Shown piece by piece: positions 1 to 7,131 of a stretch of 12,685 nucleotides of DNA (within the stretch, counting starts at the first letter, position 1; every line of letters starts with the position of its first letter). The stretch lies in NCBI GenBank assembly GCA_020722405.1, contig DYKW01000036.1:1-12685 (forward strand), given 5' to 3'. The notes below the pieces were generated by a model. The model saw only the letters and a program-made list of their open reading frames with translations. It had not been told where the DNA came from and did not search any database. This stretch comes from Anaerolinea thermophila (GTDB lineage: Bacteria; Chloroflexota; Anaerolineae; Anaerolineales; DRKV01). A program made the translations under genes and the position numbers.

Positions 1-224
1 GATCTGAAAATAGATTTTCATGTCTGGTGGTGAAAATTATTTTTCATGGCGACTGTGGCCTTTGTTTTCTGGCTTTTCTTGCTCCAGATTTGGAATTGCT
101 GCTACGTCATCCAACCTCACAACTTGATGATAAAATAGAATTTAATCGTATCCTCTCAATAATTTGGGGAGGCAATACACCGTCCCAAAGGTTTGAGCAG
201 TTCAACCAGGCATTGGAAGAAACC

Positions 225-333
225 GGCTCTTTGGGATTTTCCGTGATGCGTCCTCATATCTGGCACTACGCCGTAGGGCGGAATTAATTCCGCCCTACAT
301 CTGGCGGCGCGCCACGCCAATTCCCAATGAACC
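225..333. mobile_element. MITE-like non-autonomous element, 109 bp
   Basis: The element is flanked by the 8-bp direct repeat AAGAAACC (217-224 and 334-341). The homologous repeat at the right end of the window has a single AAGAAACC and nothing between, so it is the empty site. The ends form an imperfect inverted repeat: GGCTCTTTGGGATTTTCCGTG at the left against GGTTCATTGGGAATTGGCGTG at the right, about 16 of 21 matching. The centre is a perfect 26-bp palindrome (273-298). The element has no coding capacity and must be moved in trans. The 8-bp duplication and GG-starting ends would fit an ISL3-like transposase, but that assignment is a guess. Confidence 0.75.
273..298. repeat. Perfect 26-bp palindrome inside the MITE
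   Basis: The half-site GTAGGGCGGAATT is followed directly by its exact reverse complement AATTCCGCCCTAC. As RNA or single-stranded DNA it would fold into a 13-bp stem with almost no loop, so cruciform extrusion or a protein-bound dyad are also possible. It ends any reading frame through this region with an in-frame TAA. Confidence 0.9.
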
Positions 334-374
334 AAGAAACCTTCGGGACGTTTCCCCTTCTTTTTGAGATGATA

Positions 375-484
375 TATTTAATCTACCGTTCCTCCCATAT
401 TCCAGAGGACAGAACATCCAGCGGTATTTTTTTGCGAACGTTGTTTGTGGCAAATATGGAGTTCATCAACCATGAGGGCAAGTC
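375..484 (+). promoter_or_regulatory. Upstream region of the polyP operon, weak promoter candidates
   Basis: This stretch between the left repeat and the first ppk2 gene should hold the operon promoter. TTGCGA (432-437) followed after 17 nt by TATGGA (455-460) is the best spaced pair but has a poor -10. TGATATATT (370-378), at the edge of the repeat, resembles an extended -10, which would mean the repeat supplies part of the promoter. GAGGG (474-478) is a Shine-Dalgarno sequence 6 nt before the ATG. No clear operator was seen. Confidence 0.3.
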
Positions 485-1348
485 ATGCTTGAACAAATTG
501 ATTTAACCCGTACATTAGCCAAACCGGTGTATCGCGCCTGGATGCCCAATCTGCGCCAGCGTCTTTACACCTTGCAGAAAGCCTCCTGGGATGCACATCT
601 GCCGGTGTGTATCCTTTTCGAAGGCTGGGATGCGGCCGGCAAAGGCACCACTATCCAACAACTCACCCGTCGCCTGGACCCGCGTGGCTTCAAACTGTAT
701 CCCATTCGTGCCGAGCGCACCTACGAGAAAAAGCGTCCCTGGCTGTGGCGTTTCTGGCTCAAAATTCCGGCCTACGGCGAATGGGCGATTTTCGACCGCT
801 CATGGTATGGCCGTGTTCTGGTGGAACGTGTGGAACACCTGATTCCCAAGCGCCAGTGGCAAGAGGCCTACGACGACATCGTGGATTTCGAGCGCACGCT
901 GGCCGATGATGGCACGCTGCTTTTCAAATTCTTTTTGCATATCAGCAAAAAGGAACAAAAACGGCGCTTCAAAAAACTGGAACGCGACCCGCTGACCGCC
1001 TGGCACGTTGCCCCAGAAGATTGGGAACATCACCGTAAATACAAGGAATACCTCTTGGCAATCGAAGAAATGCTGGCACATACTGAAACCGAATGGGGTT
1101 CCTGGACGATTGTCCCTGCTACCGATAAACGCTATACGCGTGCCAAAGTGTTCTGCACACTGATTGAAAGCTTATTTACCCACCTCCAGAATCGTGATGT
1201 CCTGCCGCCCGATTGGACGCCCCTCCCCGATCTCGATGAAGTCGCCACCTTGCCTATCGAAGAGGCTTTAGCGCGCCTGGGGGTGCCTGCCACAATGGAA
1301 AAGACTGAAGAATCCTCCTCTGCCGATATTCCCGAAGAAGAAGCCTGA
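485..1348 (+). CDS. Polyphosphate kinase 2 family protein (first of a tandem pair)
   Basis: A 287-residue PPK2-family nucleotide kinase, which transfers phosphate between polyphosphate and a nucleotide in the cytoplasm. The Walker A loop FEGWDAAGKG lies at residues 45-54 (Asp49, Lys53) and the Walker B/lid motif FDRSWYGR at 103-110. The basic stretch KKEQKRRFKKLE near residues 155-166 is typical of the family. The acidic tail TEESSSADIPEEEA is an extra beyond the PPK2 fold. The ATG is chosen because GAGGG lies 6 nt upstream and no earlier in-frame start exists. It aligns residue for residue with the next gene from the N-terminus through Walker B, so the two look like separated halves of a two-domain PPK2 (polyphosphate:AMP phosphotransferase, class II). 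Substrate (AMP, ADP or GDP) cannot be fixed from sequence. Family call is firm, class is inferred. Confidence 0.93.
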   Translation: MLEQIDLTRTLAKPVYRAWMPNLRQRLYTLQKASWDAHLPVCILFEGWDAAGKGTTIQQLTRRLDPRGFKLYPIRAERTYEKKRPWLWRFWLKIPAYGEWAIFDRSWYGRVLVERVEHLIPKRQWQEAYDDIVDFERTLADDGTLLFKFFLHISKKEQKRRFKKLERDPLTAWHVAPEDWEHHRKYKEYLLAIEEMLAHTETEWGSWTIVPATDKRYTRAKVFCTLIESLFTHLQNRDVLPPDWTPLPDLDEVATLPIEEALARLGVPATMEKTEESSSADIPEEEA

Positions 1349-1358
1349 GGTGATTGCT

Positions 1359-2093
1359 ATGCTCGACCAAGTTGATCTTTCCCTGACTTTAGATGAAGAA
1401 ACCTACCTCCGTGACTTGCTGCGCTATCAACTGGCGTTGCACGATTTGGGCTATCAGGCCTATGTGCAACAACGTCCCGTAATTATGGTCTTCGAAGGCT
1501 GGGATGCAGCCGGCAAAGGCGGGGCTATCAAGCGCGTCACCGAACGGCTTGACCCACGCGGCTATGTGGTACATGCCATTGGAGCACCCAAAGGGGATGA
1601 TGCCGCTCATCACTACCTATGGCGCTTTTGGCGGCGTTTACCCGAGGCCGGACAAATAACCATCTTCGACCGCTCCTGGTATGGGCGGGTGATGGTGGAA
1701 CGCATCGAGGGCTTTTGCACGGAAGCCGAATGGCAACGTGCCTATCGCGAAATCAACGCTTTCGAACGTCAATTGATTGCCTACGGCACGGTGCTCTTCA
1801 AATTTTGGCTGCACATAGATAGCGATGAACAATCGCGCCGCTTCGAAGCGCGGGCTGCCGATCCCATCAAGCGCTGGAAACTGACCGAAGAAGACTGGCG
1901 CAACCGAGAAAAATGGGACCTGTACTACCAGGCGGTAGACGAAATGCTCATCAAAACCAGCACCTACTTGGCACCCTGGACGATTGTAGCCGGCAACGAC
2001 AAATACTATGCCCGCGTCGAAGTGCTGCGCACATTGGTAAATGGCCTGAGTCAAACCCTGGATTACGACCCTTTTCGTAACAAGAAGCACTAA
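1359..2093 (+). CDS. Polyphosphate kinase 2 family protein, polyP:AMP phosphotransferase-like
   Basis: A 244-residue single-domain PPK2. FEGWDAAGKGGAI starts at residue 45 (Walker A, Lys53), RLDPRGYVVHAIGAP follows, HYLWRFWRRLP is at 85-95, and FDRSWYGR is at 103-110. The phrase HYLWRFWRRLP is characteristic of polyphosphate:AMP phosphotransferases, so AMP phosphorylation to ADP at the expense of polyP is the likely reaction. The start at 1359 is preferred over the GTG at 1350: GAGGTG overlaps the previous stop codon and sits 6 nt before this ATG, and the resulting MLDQVDLSLTL parallels MLEQIDLTRTL of the first gene. It is separated by 10 nt from the upstream ppk2 and by 6 nt from ppk1, so it is almost certainly co-transcribed and probably translationally coupled. 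Confidence 0.94.
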   Translation: MLDQVDLSLTLDEETYLRDLLRYQLALHDLGYQAYVQQRPVIMVFEGWDAAGKGGAIKRVTERLDPRGYVVHAIGAPKGDDAAHHYLWRFWRRLPEAGQITIFDRSWYGRVMVERIEGFCTEAEWQRAYREINAFERQLIAYGTVLFKFWLHIDSDEQSRRFEARAADPIKRWKLTEEDWRNREKWDLYYQAVDEMLIKTSTYLAPWTIVAGNDKYYARVEVLRTLVNGLSQTLDYDPFRNKKH

Positions 2094-2099
2094 TTCCCC

Positions 2100-4274
2100 A
2101 TGCCCAACAAAGAAACGTCCCCAAATATCAATATCGGTGACCCTGCTCTGTACATCAACCGCGAAATTGGGCTGCTCAACTTCCAGTTTCGGGTACTGGA
2201 AGAGGCCCAAGACCCAAGAACACCTTTATTAGAACGCGTCAAGTTCATTGCCATTGTCGGTTCCAACATGGATGAATTCTTCATGGTGCGGGTTGGCGGG
2301 TTGCACCTCTTGGTAGAAAACGGCGTTTTGGAACTCTCCAACGATGGCTTGACCCCGGCCGAGCAATTGGCCGCAGTCCGCAAATTATCCGCACAATTGA
2401 TGAAAGCCCAGCGCACCTGTTTGCAAAACGACCTTCTGCCGGCACTGCGTGAAGAAGGCATCTTCCTGCTCGATTATAGCGAATTGACTCAAACCCAAAA
2501 GGAAAACGCCGATCACTACTTTCACGATGTCGTCTTTCCGGTGCTCACCCCCTTGGGCTTCGACCCCGGCCATCCCTTCCCCCACATTTCCAATCTGAGC
2601 CTCAACCTGGGGGTGCTCGTCCGCACACAGGATAACAAGAAACATTTCGTGCGCATCAAAGTGCCCGATACCTTGCCGCGTCTGGTGCCGCTGAAACGCT
2701 CTTCAGGCGGCGTGCGCAGAGATGGCACCGTACCCCACGATCACTACTTCGTGTGGCTGGAGCAACTCATCATGGCCCACCTGGATGTCTTGCTCCCCGG
2801 CACGGAAATCCTTTCAGCGCATCCTTTCCGTGTCACTCGCAATGCCGACCAGGATATTCAAGAACTGGAGGCCTCCGATCTACTCGAAGCAATGGAACAA
2901 AGTGTGCGCCAGCGCCGCTTTGGCGATGTGGTGCGTCTGAGTTATAACCCCGGCATGCCCGCCAACATGCGCGCCATCTTGCTGGAAAACCTGAAAGTCA
3001 ATCCCAACGATGTCTACGTCGTGGAAGGCCCGTTAGGCTTGTGCGATCTTATGGCCCTGCTGCGCATCGACCGCTACGACCTGAAAGATCCGCCCTTCAT
3101 TCCGGCCTGGCCTATTGACCTGAATGACAAAGACCGAAACGGCAGTATTTTCCGCACCATTGATGATGGTGACATTCTGTTGCATCACCCCTACGATTCT
3201 TTTGACCCAACCGCGGAATTTCTTCACCAGGCGGCCGCATCCCCAGACGTTTTGGCCATCAAACAGACGTTATACCGTGTGGGCAGCAATGCGCCCATAG
3301 TGCGCCATCTGCTCCAAGCCCAGGAAAATCACAAACAAGTGGCTGTACTGGTGGAACTCAAAGCGCGCTTCGACGAAGAAAGCAATATCGGTTGGGCCCG
3401 CCTGCTGGAACAAGAAGGCGTACACGTTACCTACGGCCTGTTGGGACTGAAAACACATTGCAAAATTGCGCTGGTTGTGCATGGGGAAGGTGACCACATC
3501 CGCCGCTATATTCACCTCGCCACCGGCAACTACAATGCGGTTACGGCGCGCATCTATGAAGACCTGGCGCTGTTTACCACCGACCCCGATATTGGCGCCG
3601 ACGCCACCGATCTGTTCAACTACCTGACCGGCTACTCTGCCAAGCGCGATTACCGCAAATTACTCGTCAGCCCCATCAACCTGCGGGAAGGCCTGGAAAA
3701 CCGTATTCGCCGTGAAATCGAACATGCGCGTGCCGGCCGGCCGGCATTTTTGGTTTTCAAAACCAATGCCCTGGTAGACCAGCGCATCATTCAACTGCTG
3801 TACGAAGCCTCCCAGGCCGGGGTGCGGGTGGAATTGCTGGTGCGGGGCATCTGCTGCCTGCGCCCCGGACTGCCTGAAATCAGCGAAAATATCCGCGTCA
3901 CCAGTATTCTGGGACGCTTCCTGGAGCACAGCCGCATTTACTACTTCCACAACGACAACCAGCCCGAAATCTTGATCGGCAGCGCCGATTTGATGTCCCG
4001 CAACCTCGACCGGCGCGTCGAAGCGCTTTTCCCGATAGAGAACCCCGAACACCAACGCTACATTTGTGATGATGTGTTAGCCGTAGCCTTGAACGATAAC
4101 ACCAGTGCCCGCCGTATGCAGCCGGATGGTTCCTACATTCGCCTACGCCCCAACAAAGACGAGCCGCAAGTCAACCTACAGCGCTGGCTGTTACAAGAAC
4201 ACATCGGCAGCACCCCCAACACCTTGCGCTTCCGCCTGTCCGAAACGCTGGAGAATTTTTTGTATGGAAGATAG
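2100..4274 (+). CDS. ppk1: Polyphosphate kinase 1 (PPK1)
   Basis: A 724-residue, full-length PPK1, which reversibly builds long-chain polyphosphate from the gamma phosphate of ATP through a phosphohistidine intermediate. The N-terminal domain begins with YINREIGLLNFQFRVLEEA (residues 18-36) and contains SNMDEFFMVRVGGL (55-68). The catalytic D-type domains carry IKQTLYRVGSNAPI (387-400), LLGLKTHCK (447-455, His453 as the likely autophosphorylated residue) and FLEHSRIYYFHN (607-618, His610 as the second conserved histidine). IGSADLMSRNLDRRVE (626-641) is the C-terminal hallmark. All expected motifs are present with no frameshift. There is no good Shine-Dalgarno before the ATG, so translation may depend on the upstream ppk2 gene ending 6 nt earlier. 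Placing it with two polyP-consuming kinases puts synthesis and use of polyP in one transcript. Confidence 0.98.
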   Translation: MPNKETSPNINIGDPALYINREIGLLNFQFRVLEEAQDPRTPLLERVKFIAIVGSNMDEFFMVRVGGLHLLVENGVLELSNDGLTPAEQLAAVRKLSAQLMKAQRTCLQNDLLPALREEGIFLLDYSELTQTQKENADHYFHDVVFPVLTPLGFDPGHPFPHISNLSLNLGVLVRTQDNKKHFVRIKVPDTLPRLVPLKRSSGGVRRDGTVPHDHYFVWLEQLIMAHLDVLLPGTEILSAHPFRVTRNADQDIQELEASDLLEAMEQSVRQRRFGDVVRLSYNPGMPANMRAILLENLKVNPNDVYVVEGPLGLCDLMALLRIDRYDLKDPPFIPAWPIDLNDKDRNGSIFRTIDDGDILLHHPYDSFDPTAEFLHQAAASPDVLAIKQTLYRVGSNAPIVRHLLQAQENHKQVAVLVELKARFDEESNIGWARLLEQEGVHVTYGLLGLKTHCKIALVVHGEGDHIRRYIHLATGNYNAVTARIYEDLALFTTDPDIGADATDLFNYLTGYSAKRDYRKLLVSPINLREGLENRIRREIEHARAGRPAFLVFKTNALVDQRIIQLLYEASQAGVRVELLVRGICCLRPGLPEISENIRVTSILGRFLEHSRIYYFHNDNQPEILIGSADLMSRNLDRRVEALFPIENPEHQRYICDDVLAVALNDNTSARRMQPDGSYIRLRPNKDEPQVNLQRWLLQEHIGSTPNTLRFRLSETLENFLYGR

Positions 4275-5580
4275 TGCCCTTCGTGAACACCTGCAAACGC
4301 TGGTCGAAAGCCACCCGCGCCTGTCCGTCCAACGTCGCGCCCGTGTCGTTTTGCTCACCCTGGACGGTCTGTCTGCCGCACAAATTGCCGTCCAAGTTGG
4401 ACTCTCCACCGGTCAGGTGCGCCGCTTGCGGAACCATTGGCGCACGCGCGGCATGGCGATTTTCCCTCAGGAAGAAGCGGGGGAACGTCGCCCCCCCAAA
4501 GGGGAGTCTCCCCCTGAGGAAGCCGCGCCACCTGAGAGGTCGTCTGTCCCCTCCCCGCTACAGGCGGACGACCCCTCAGGTGGTCCCGTTCCCTCTGAGG
4601 ATCCACCCTCCTGGGTGTCCCGTTTCCGCCTCGGCCTGGAGAAACCGCCGCCCATCACCTTCGATCCCGATACGCCCATGGGAGTCGTCGGACAGCGCAT
4701 CCTACAGCATCATTTTGCTCTCATGTTGCGCAACGAAGCCGGTACCCGCGAAGGGAAAGATATCGAAGCACTTCACGATATGCGTGTGGCAACCCGGCGC
4801 ATGCGCGCCGCACTGCGTGTTTTTGCCCCGTTTTATCGCCGTCGCACACAACGCAAACTCGCAAAATCCTTACGCACGGCCGGCAGAGCGCTGGGCAAAG
4901 TGCGAGATTGGGACGTCTTTCTTGAAAATGCGCGCCGCTATCAAGCCGAGATGTCCCCACAGGCAGATTTCGAGGCGCTGTTGGCAGATTGGCAAGCGCA
5001 ACGAGACATAGCACAAGTGCAATTGCGTGCCTGGTTATCGGGCAAGGCCTATGCCTCTCTGGTGGCACGTCTGGAATCGTTCATCCAGGAACCGCCTGTG
5101 CGCGACTTGCCGCCCAATATGCCACAGCACGTGCGCACCGTGGTTCCGTCGTTGGTATATGCTCGCCTGAGCAACATGCTGGCCTACGAATCGCTGCTCT
5201 CGACAGCGGATGTGACGCAATTACATGCCTTGCGCATTGCTGCCAAGCGCTTGCGCTATACGCTGGAATTCTTCTCCGATGTGCTTGGGGAAGAAAGCAC
5301 GGCCGTTATCGAGGTTATCAAGCGCTTGCAGGATCACCTGGGCGCGCTCAACGATGCGAATGTGGCTTGCACGCGTCTAACGCACATGCTTTCAACCTGG
5401 GATGAGACGCAGCGTACCCATCCTTTGCCCGAGCACTACAGCCCGTATGCGCTGGCGGAATATCTGGCTTTTTCTCATCAAAAGCGCCATGAATGGCTTG
5501 CCACGTTTCCTCAAACCTGGGAATCTTTACTGACCCCGGATTGGAAACGAAGTTTGGCGCTGGCTATTGCAGCCCTCTGA
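4264..5580 (+). CDS. HTH - proline-rich linker - CHAD domain protein (polyP-binding)
   Basis: A 438-residue protein starting inside the end of ppk1 (11-nt overlap); GGAG at 4250-4253 precedes the ATG by about 10 nt. Residues 20-63 form a helix-turn-helix of the transposase/homeodomain-like type (VQRRARVVLLTLDGLSAAQI ... VRRLRNHWRTRG). Residues 66-118 are a Pro/Glu/Ser-rich linker encoded by palindromic DNA. Residues 140-430 are a CHAD domain: two conserved helices, LHDMRVATRRMRAALRVF (170-187, His171) and LHALRIAAKRLRYTLEFF (320-337, His321), plus LGALNDANVA (359-368). CHAD domains bind polyphosphate and localise to polyP granules, which fits the operon. The HTH suggests contact with DNA, perhaps tethering granules to the nucleoid or polyP-responsive regulation; that is inference. 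An open frame extends upstream to 4105, but only over ppk1 coding sequence. Domain calls are firm, role is uncertain. Confidence 0.92.
   Translation: MEDSALREHLQTLVESHPRLSVQRRARVVLLTLDGLSAAQIAVQVGLSTGQVRRLRNHWRTRGMAIFPQEEAGERRPPKGESPPEEAAPPERSSVPSPLQADDPSGGPVPSEDPPSWVSRFRLGLEKPPPITFDPDTPMGVVGQRILQHHFALMLRNEAGTREGKDIEALHDMRVATRRMRAALRVFAPFYRRRTQRKLAKSLRTAGRALGKVRDWDVFLENARRYQAEMSPQADFEALLADWQAQRDIAQVQLRAWLSGKAYASLVARLESFIQEPPVRDLPPNMPQHVRTVVPSLVYARLSNMLAYESLLSTADVTQLHALRIAAKRLRYTLEFFSDVLGEESTAVIEVIKRLQDHLGALNDANVACTRLTHMLSTWDETQRTHPLPEHYSPYALAEYLAFSHQKRHEWLATFPQTWESLLTPDWKRSLALAIAAL
4528..4583. repeat. Palindromic element within the CHAD gene linker
   Basis: Two 18-bp arms (4528-4545 and 4566-4583) are inverted repeats matching at 16 of 18 positions around a 20-nt loop. 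They encode residues 89-107 of the Pro-rich linker. The left arm and loop start (4528-4551) match 11331-11354 in the dus gene at 21 of 24 bases and in the same reading phase. A further inverted pair, CCTCAGG and CCTGAGG (about 4467-4519), lies just upstream, so most of the linker DNA is palindromic. Confidence 0.7.
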
Positions 5581-5589
5581 TTTGTGCCT

Positions 5590-6087
5590 ATGCCTCCTTC
5601 TCGTCTCTACTTCCTGCGCCATGGTTTGGCCGACCGTTCTGCCTGGGACGGCGCCGACTTCGAGCGTCCGCTCACCCCACAGGGGAAAATGCGCATGCAG
5701 GCCGAAGCGTCCGCTCTGGCCACCATAAAATTGCATCTCGATGGCATTCTCACCAGCCCTCTGCGGCGCGCTTACCAGACGGCGGAAATCGTAGCCCAGG
5801 CGCTACAAATCCCTATGCAGGTGGATGCACGTCTGGCACCCTTGTCTGATATTGAATCTCTCGACGGCATTTTGGGCGATTGGCCGCAAGCCAATGCTTT
5901 GATGCTTATTGGTCACGAGCCCGGTATAAGTTTGACCATTGGCGCACTGATTGGTGGCGGTCGGGTGGTGTGCAAAAAAGGGGCGCTGGCGCGTGTCGAT
6001 CTGTACCAACACGCCCCGCCGCGTGGCGAACTGGTTTGGTTGTTGCCTGCCAAAGTGTTGGCCGGCACATGGAGTGAAGACGACTGA
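5590..6087 (+). CDS. sixA: SixA-like phosphohistidine phosphatase
   Basis: A 165-residue histidine phosphatase superfamily protein of SixA size. The RHG signature is at residues 10-12 (His11 as the phospho-accepting residue), TSPLRRAYQTAEI at 55-67 carries the second conserved arginine, and LIGHEPGIS (107-115, His109) is typical of SixA. SixA proteins remove phosphate from phosphohistidine in proteins such as HPt domains. The acidic residue region of larger PGAM enzymes is missing, as expected for this short family. A GTG at 5584 could start the protein two residues earlier; neither start has a clear Shine-Dalgarno, and the gene sits 9 nt after the CHAD stop, so coupling is likely. In this operon possible targets include the phosphohistidine of PPK1, but that is only a hypothesis. 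The family call is strong and the symbol tentative. Confidence 0.88.
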   Translation: MPPSRLYFLRHGLADRSAWDGADFERPLTPQGKMRMQAEASALATIKLHLDGILTSPLRRAYQTAEIVAQALQIPMQVDARLAPLSDIESLDGILGDWPQANALMLIGHEPGISLTIGALIGGGRVVCKKGALARVDLYQHAPPRGELVWLLPAKVLAGTWSEDD

Positions 6088-6105
6088 TTGCTACAGGGCC
6101 CTGCG

Positions 6106-6723
6106 ATGCCGGCATTTCTCTTGATGCGCCACGGACAATCTCAAGCCGATCTGGAAGACCGCTTCGAAGGCTGCGCCGATTTTCCGCTCACGGAACTTGG
6201 CCGTTGCCAGGCGCGCCTGGCTGCCGACTACCTGATATTGCACTGGCAGCCCACGTTCATCATCAGCAGTCCCTTACAACGGGCTACTCAGACGGCGCAC
6301 GCCATTGCAGATGCCCTCGGCTTACAGGTACTCCTCAACCCCAATTTGAGGGAGTGGAACAAAGGTGTTTTGGACGGCATGTTGCGCAGTGAAGCGCTGA
6401 AGAAATACCCTCCGCCCGCCCAGCCGCGTGGCGTGGATGATCCAATTCAAGATGGCGAAAGCGCCCGTCAGGTGTACGAACGTGCCCAACGCTTTTGGGA
6501 AACGCTTATCGCACGCTGTAGTCCTGAAGAACGGGTGCTCATCATTTCGCATGGCGGGCTGCTAACGATGCTGTATCACGTTTTCCTGAGACTACCGCTG
6601 ACGCAGGAGGTAGTTTTCCCTACCGGGGATACCGGTATGCACTTGTGGGAACTACGCGACTCACAACGCATTGTGCACTGGGCAAACCGCCAAGAGCACT
6701 TGCCGTTCTCATTGCGCTACTAA
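6106..6723 (+). CDS. Histidine phosphatase (phosphoglycerate mutase-like) family protein
   Basis: A 205-residue enzyme of the PGAM/acid phosphatase superfamily. LMRHGQSQAD (6-15) contains the catalytic RHG (His9). FEGCADFPLTELGRCQA (20-36) and SSPLQRATQTA (54-64, Arg59) are standard. LREWNKGVLDG (81-91) supplies the acidic residue (Glu83), and IISHGG (146-151, His149) completes the site. Such enzymes act on small phosphorylated metabolites or as mutases; the substrate is not predictable here. The ATG at 6106 is preferred because it begins right before the core fold; a TTG at 6088 just after the sixA stop would add six residues. It is the last gene of the polyP operon. It is clearly distinct from the SixA-like neighbour (longer, with the PGAM-type acidic motif), so the two probably have different substrates. 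Confidence 0.9.
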   Translation: MPAFLLMRHGQSQADLEDRFEGCADFPLTELGRCQARLAADYLILHWQPTFIISSPLQRATQTAHAIADALGLQVLLNPNLREWNKGVLDGMLRSEALKKYPPPAQPRGVDDPIQDGESARQVYERAQRFWETLIARCSPEERVLIISHGGLLTMLYHVFLRLPLTQEVVFPTGDTGMHLWELRDSQRIVHWANRQEHLPFSLRY

Positions 6724-6927
6724 CCAAGATACGGTGTGAGGACTGTCTTGCTTTTGGGGGAAAAGTGTAAATCTATTTCCAGCGGGAAATGAACTATTCC
6801 GTACACTACTCCTTAACTTTATTGTGAAACGTTAATATGTTCGGAAATAAATTCTGGTAAAATGCTCTTGTATCTTTGACCATTCGCGGTGTAATAACGA
6901 CAATTTTACAGCATCTCGACACTGCTG
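6724..6927 (+). promoter_or_regulatory. Intergenic region with extended -10 promoter candidate for clpC
   Basis: This AT-rich stretch follows the polyP operon. TGGTAAAAT at 6855-6863 is an extended -10 (TGn then TAAAAT), with no good -35 at the standard distance; transcription would begin near 6870. TTGACC (6876-6881) is a possible -35 but lacks a well-placed -10. Two small hairpins, CTTTT/AAAAG (6751-6765) and ATTTCC/GGAAAT (6775-6790), are too weak to call a terminator for the upstream operon. No CtsR heptad repeat or CIRCE element was recognised, so the stress regulator of clpC is not apparent. Confidence 0.4.
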
Positions 6928-6945
6928 ATGGCGGAGGAGCAGGCA

Positions 6946-7047
6946 ATGGCCGTGCCCTCTCAACGCGTTACATTACTCCCGGTTGAATCGGGTTTTAGAG
7001 GGGGCTTCCCGGTCGCTTTCGACAGGGAAATCAAGGCCAACGGCTAA
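6946..7047 (+). CDS. Possible 33-residue upstream ORF in the clpC leader
   Basis: An ATG preceded by GGAGGAG (6933-6939) at 6-nt spacing opens a 33-codon frame that begins MAVPSQRV and ends with TAA at 7045-7047. The Shine-Dalgarno is as good as that of clpC itself. The peptide has no motif, membrane segment or signal that I recognise. It overlaps two hairpins (6978-6992 and 7006-7029), so ribosomes translating it would alter leader folding, as in leader-peptide control. It could equally be a chance frame. An in-frame ATG at 6928 lacks a ribosome site. Confidence 0.3.
   Translation: MAVPSQRVTLLPVESGFRGGFPVAFDREIKANG
6978..7029 (+). promoter_or_regulatory. Two hairpins in the clpC 5' leader (attenuator-like)
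   Basis: Hairpin one pairs CCCGGT (6978-6983) with ATCGGG (6987-6992), six pairs including one G-U around TGA, followed by TTTT, which resembles a short intrinsic terminator. Hairpin two pairs TTCCC and GTCG with CGAC and GGGAA (7006-7029): nine pairs, one G/A mismatch and a CTTT loop. Both lie within the candidate upstream ORF. They do not match any riboswitch class I know. Confidence 0.4.
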
Positions 7048-7131
7048 TGGGTCCCGCTGCAGGATTGCTGGAACGTGGCAAGAATTGGCAAATAACCCAG
7101 TCCACACATCCATACAGCCGGTTTTATATTT

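Larger units (their letters stand above)
34..374 (+). repeat. Interspersed repeat, left copy, interrupted by insertions
   Basis: Four blocks here (34-53, 154-186, 188-224, 342-374) match, in the same order, the reverse complement of 12543-12685. By hand alignment 121 of 123 aligned bases are identical. Between the blocks this copy carries about 100 extra bases (54-153) and a 117-bp insertion made of a 109-bp element plus its target duplication. The other copy instead has 19 bases where this one has a single A at 187. I see no transposase and no convincing gene. The repeat family is not one I recognise by name. Confidence 0.8.

Noticed and set aside
27..287. 86-codon open frame starting GTG at the left end
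   Set aside because: It runs through the interspersed repeat, a 100-bp insertion and half of the MITE, and stops in the MITE palindrome. No ribosome site or recognisable domain was seen. It is best explained as a chance frame or remnant.
1638..2210. Long minus-strand frame (190 codons) opposite ppk2 and ppk1
   Set aside because: It is antisense to two well-supported genes and matches no family I know; it is a codon-bias shadow.
4105..4263. Longer start for the CHAD protein inside ppk1
   Set aside because: It would overlap 170 nt of ppk1 coding sequence. The ATG at 4264 gives a sensible short overlap and begins just before the HTH.
6751..6790. Terminator after the polyP operon
   Set aside because: The two hairpins are only 5-6 bp, AT-rich, and neither is followed by a T run.
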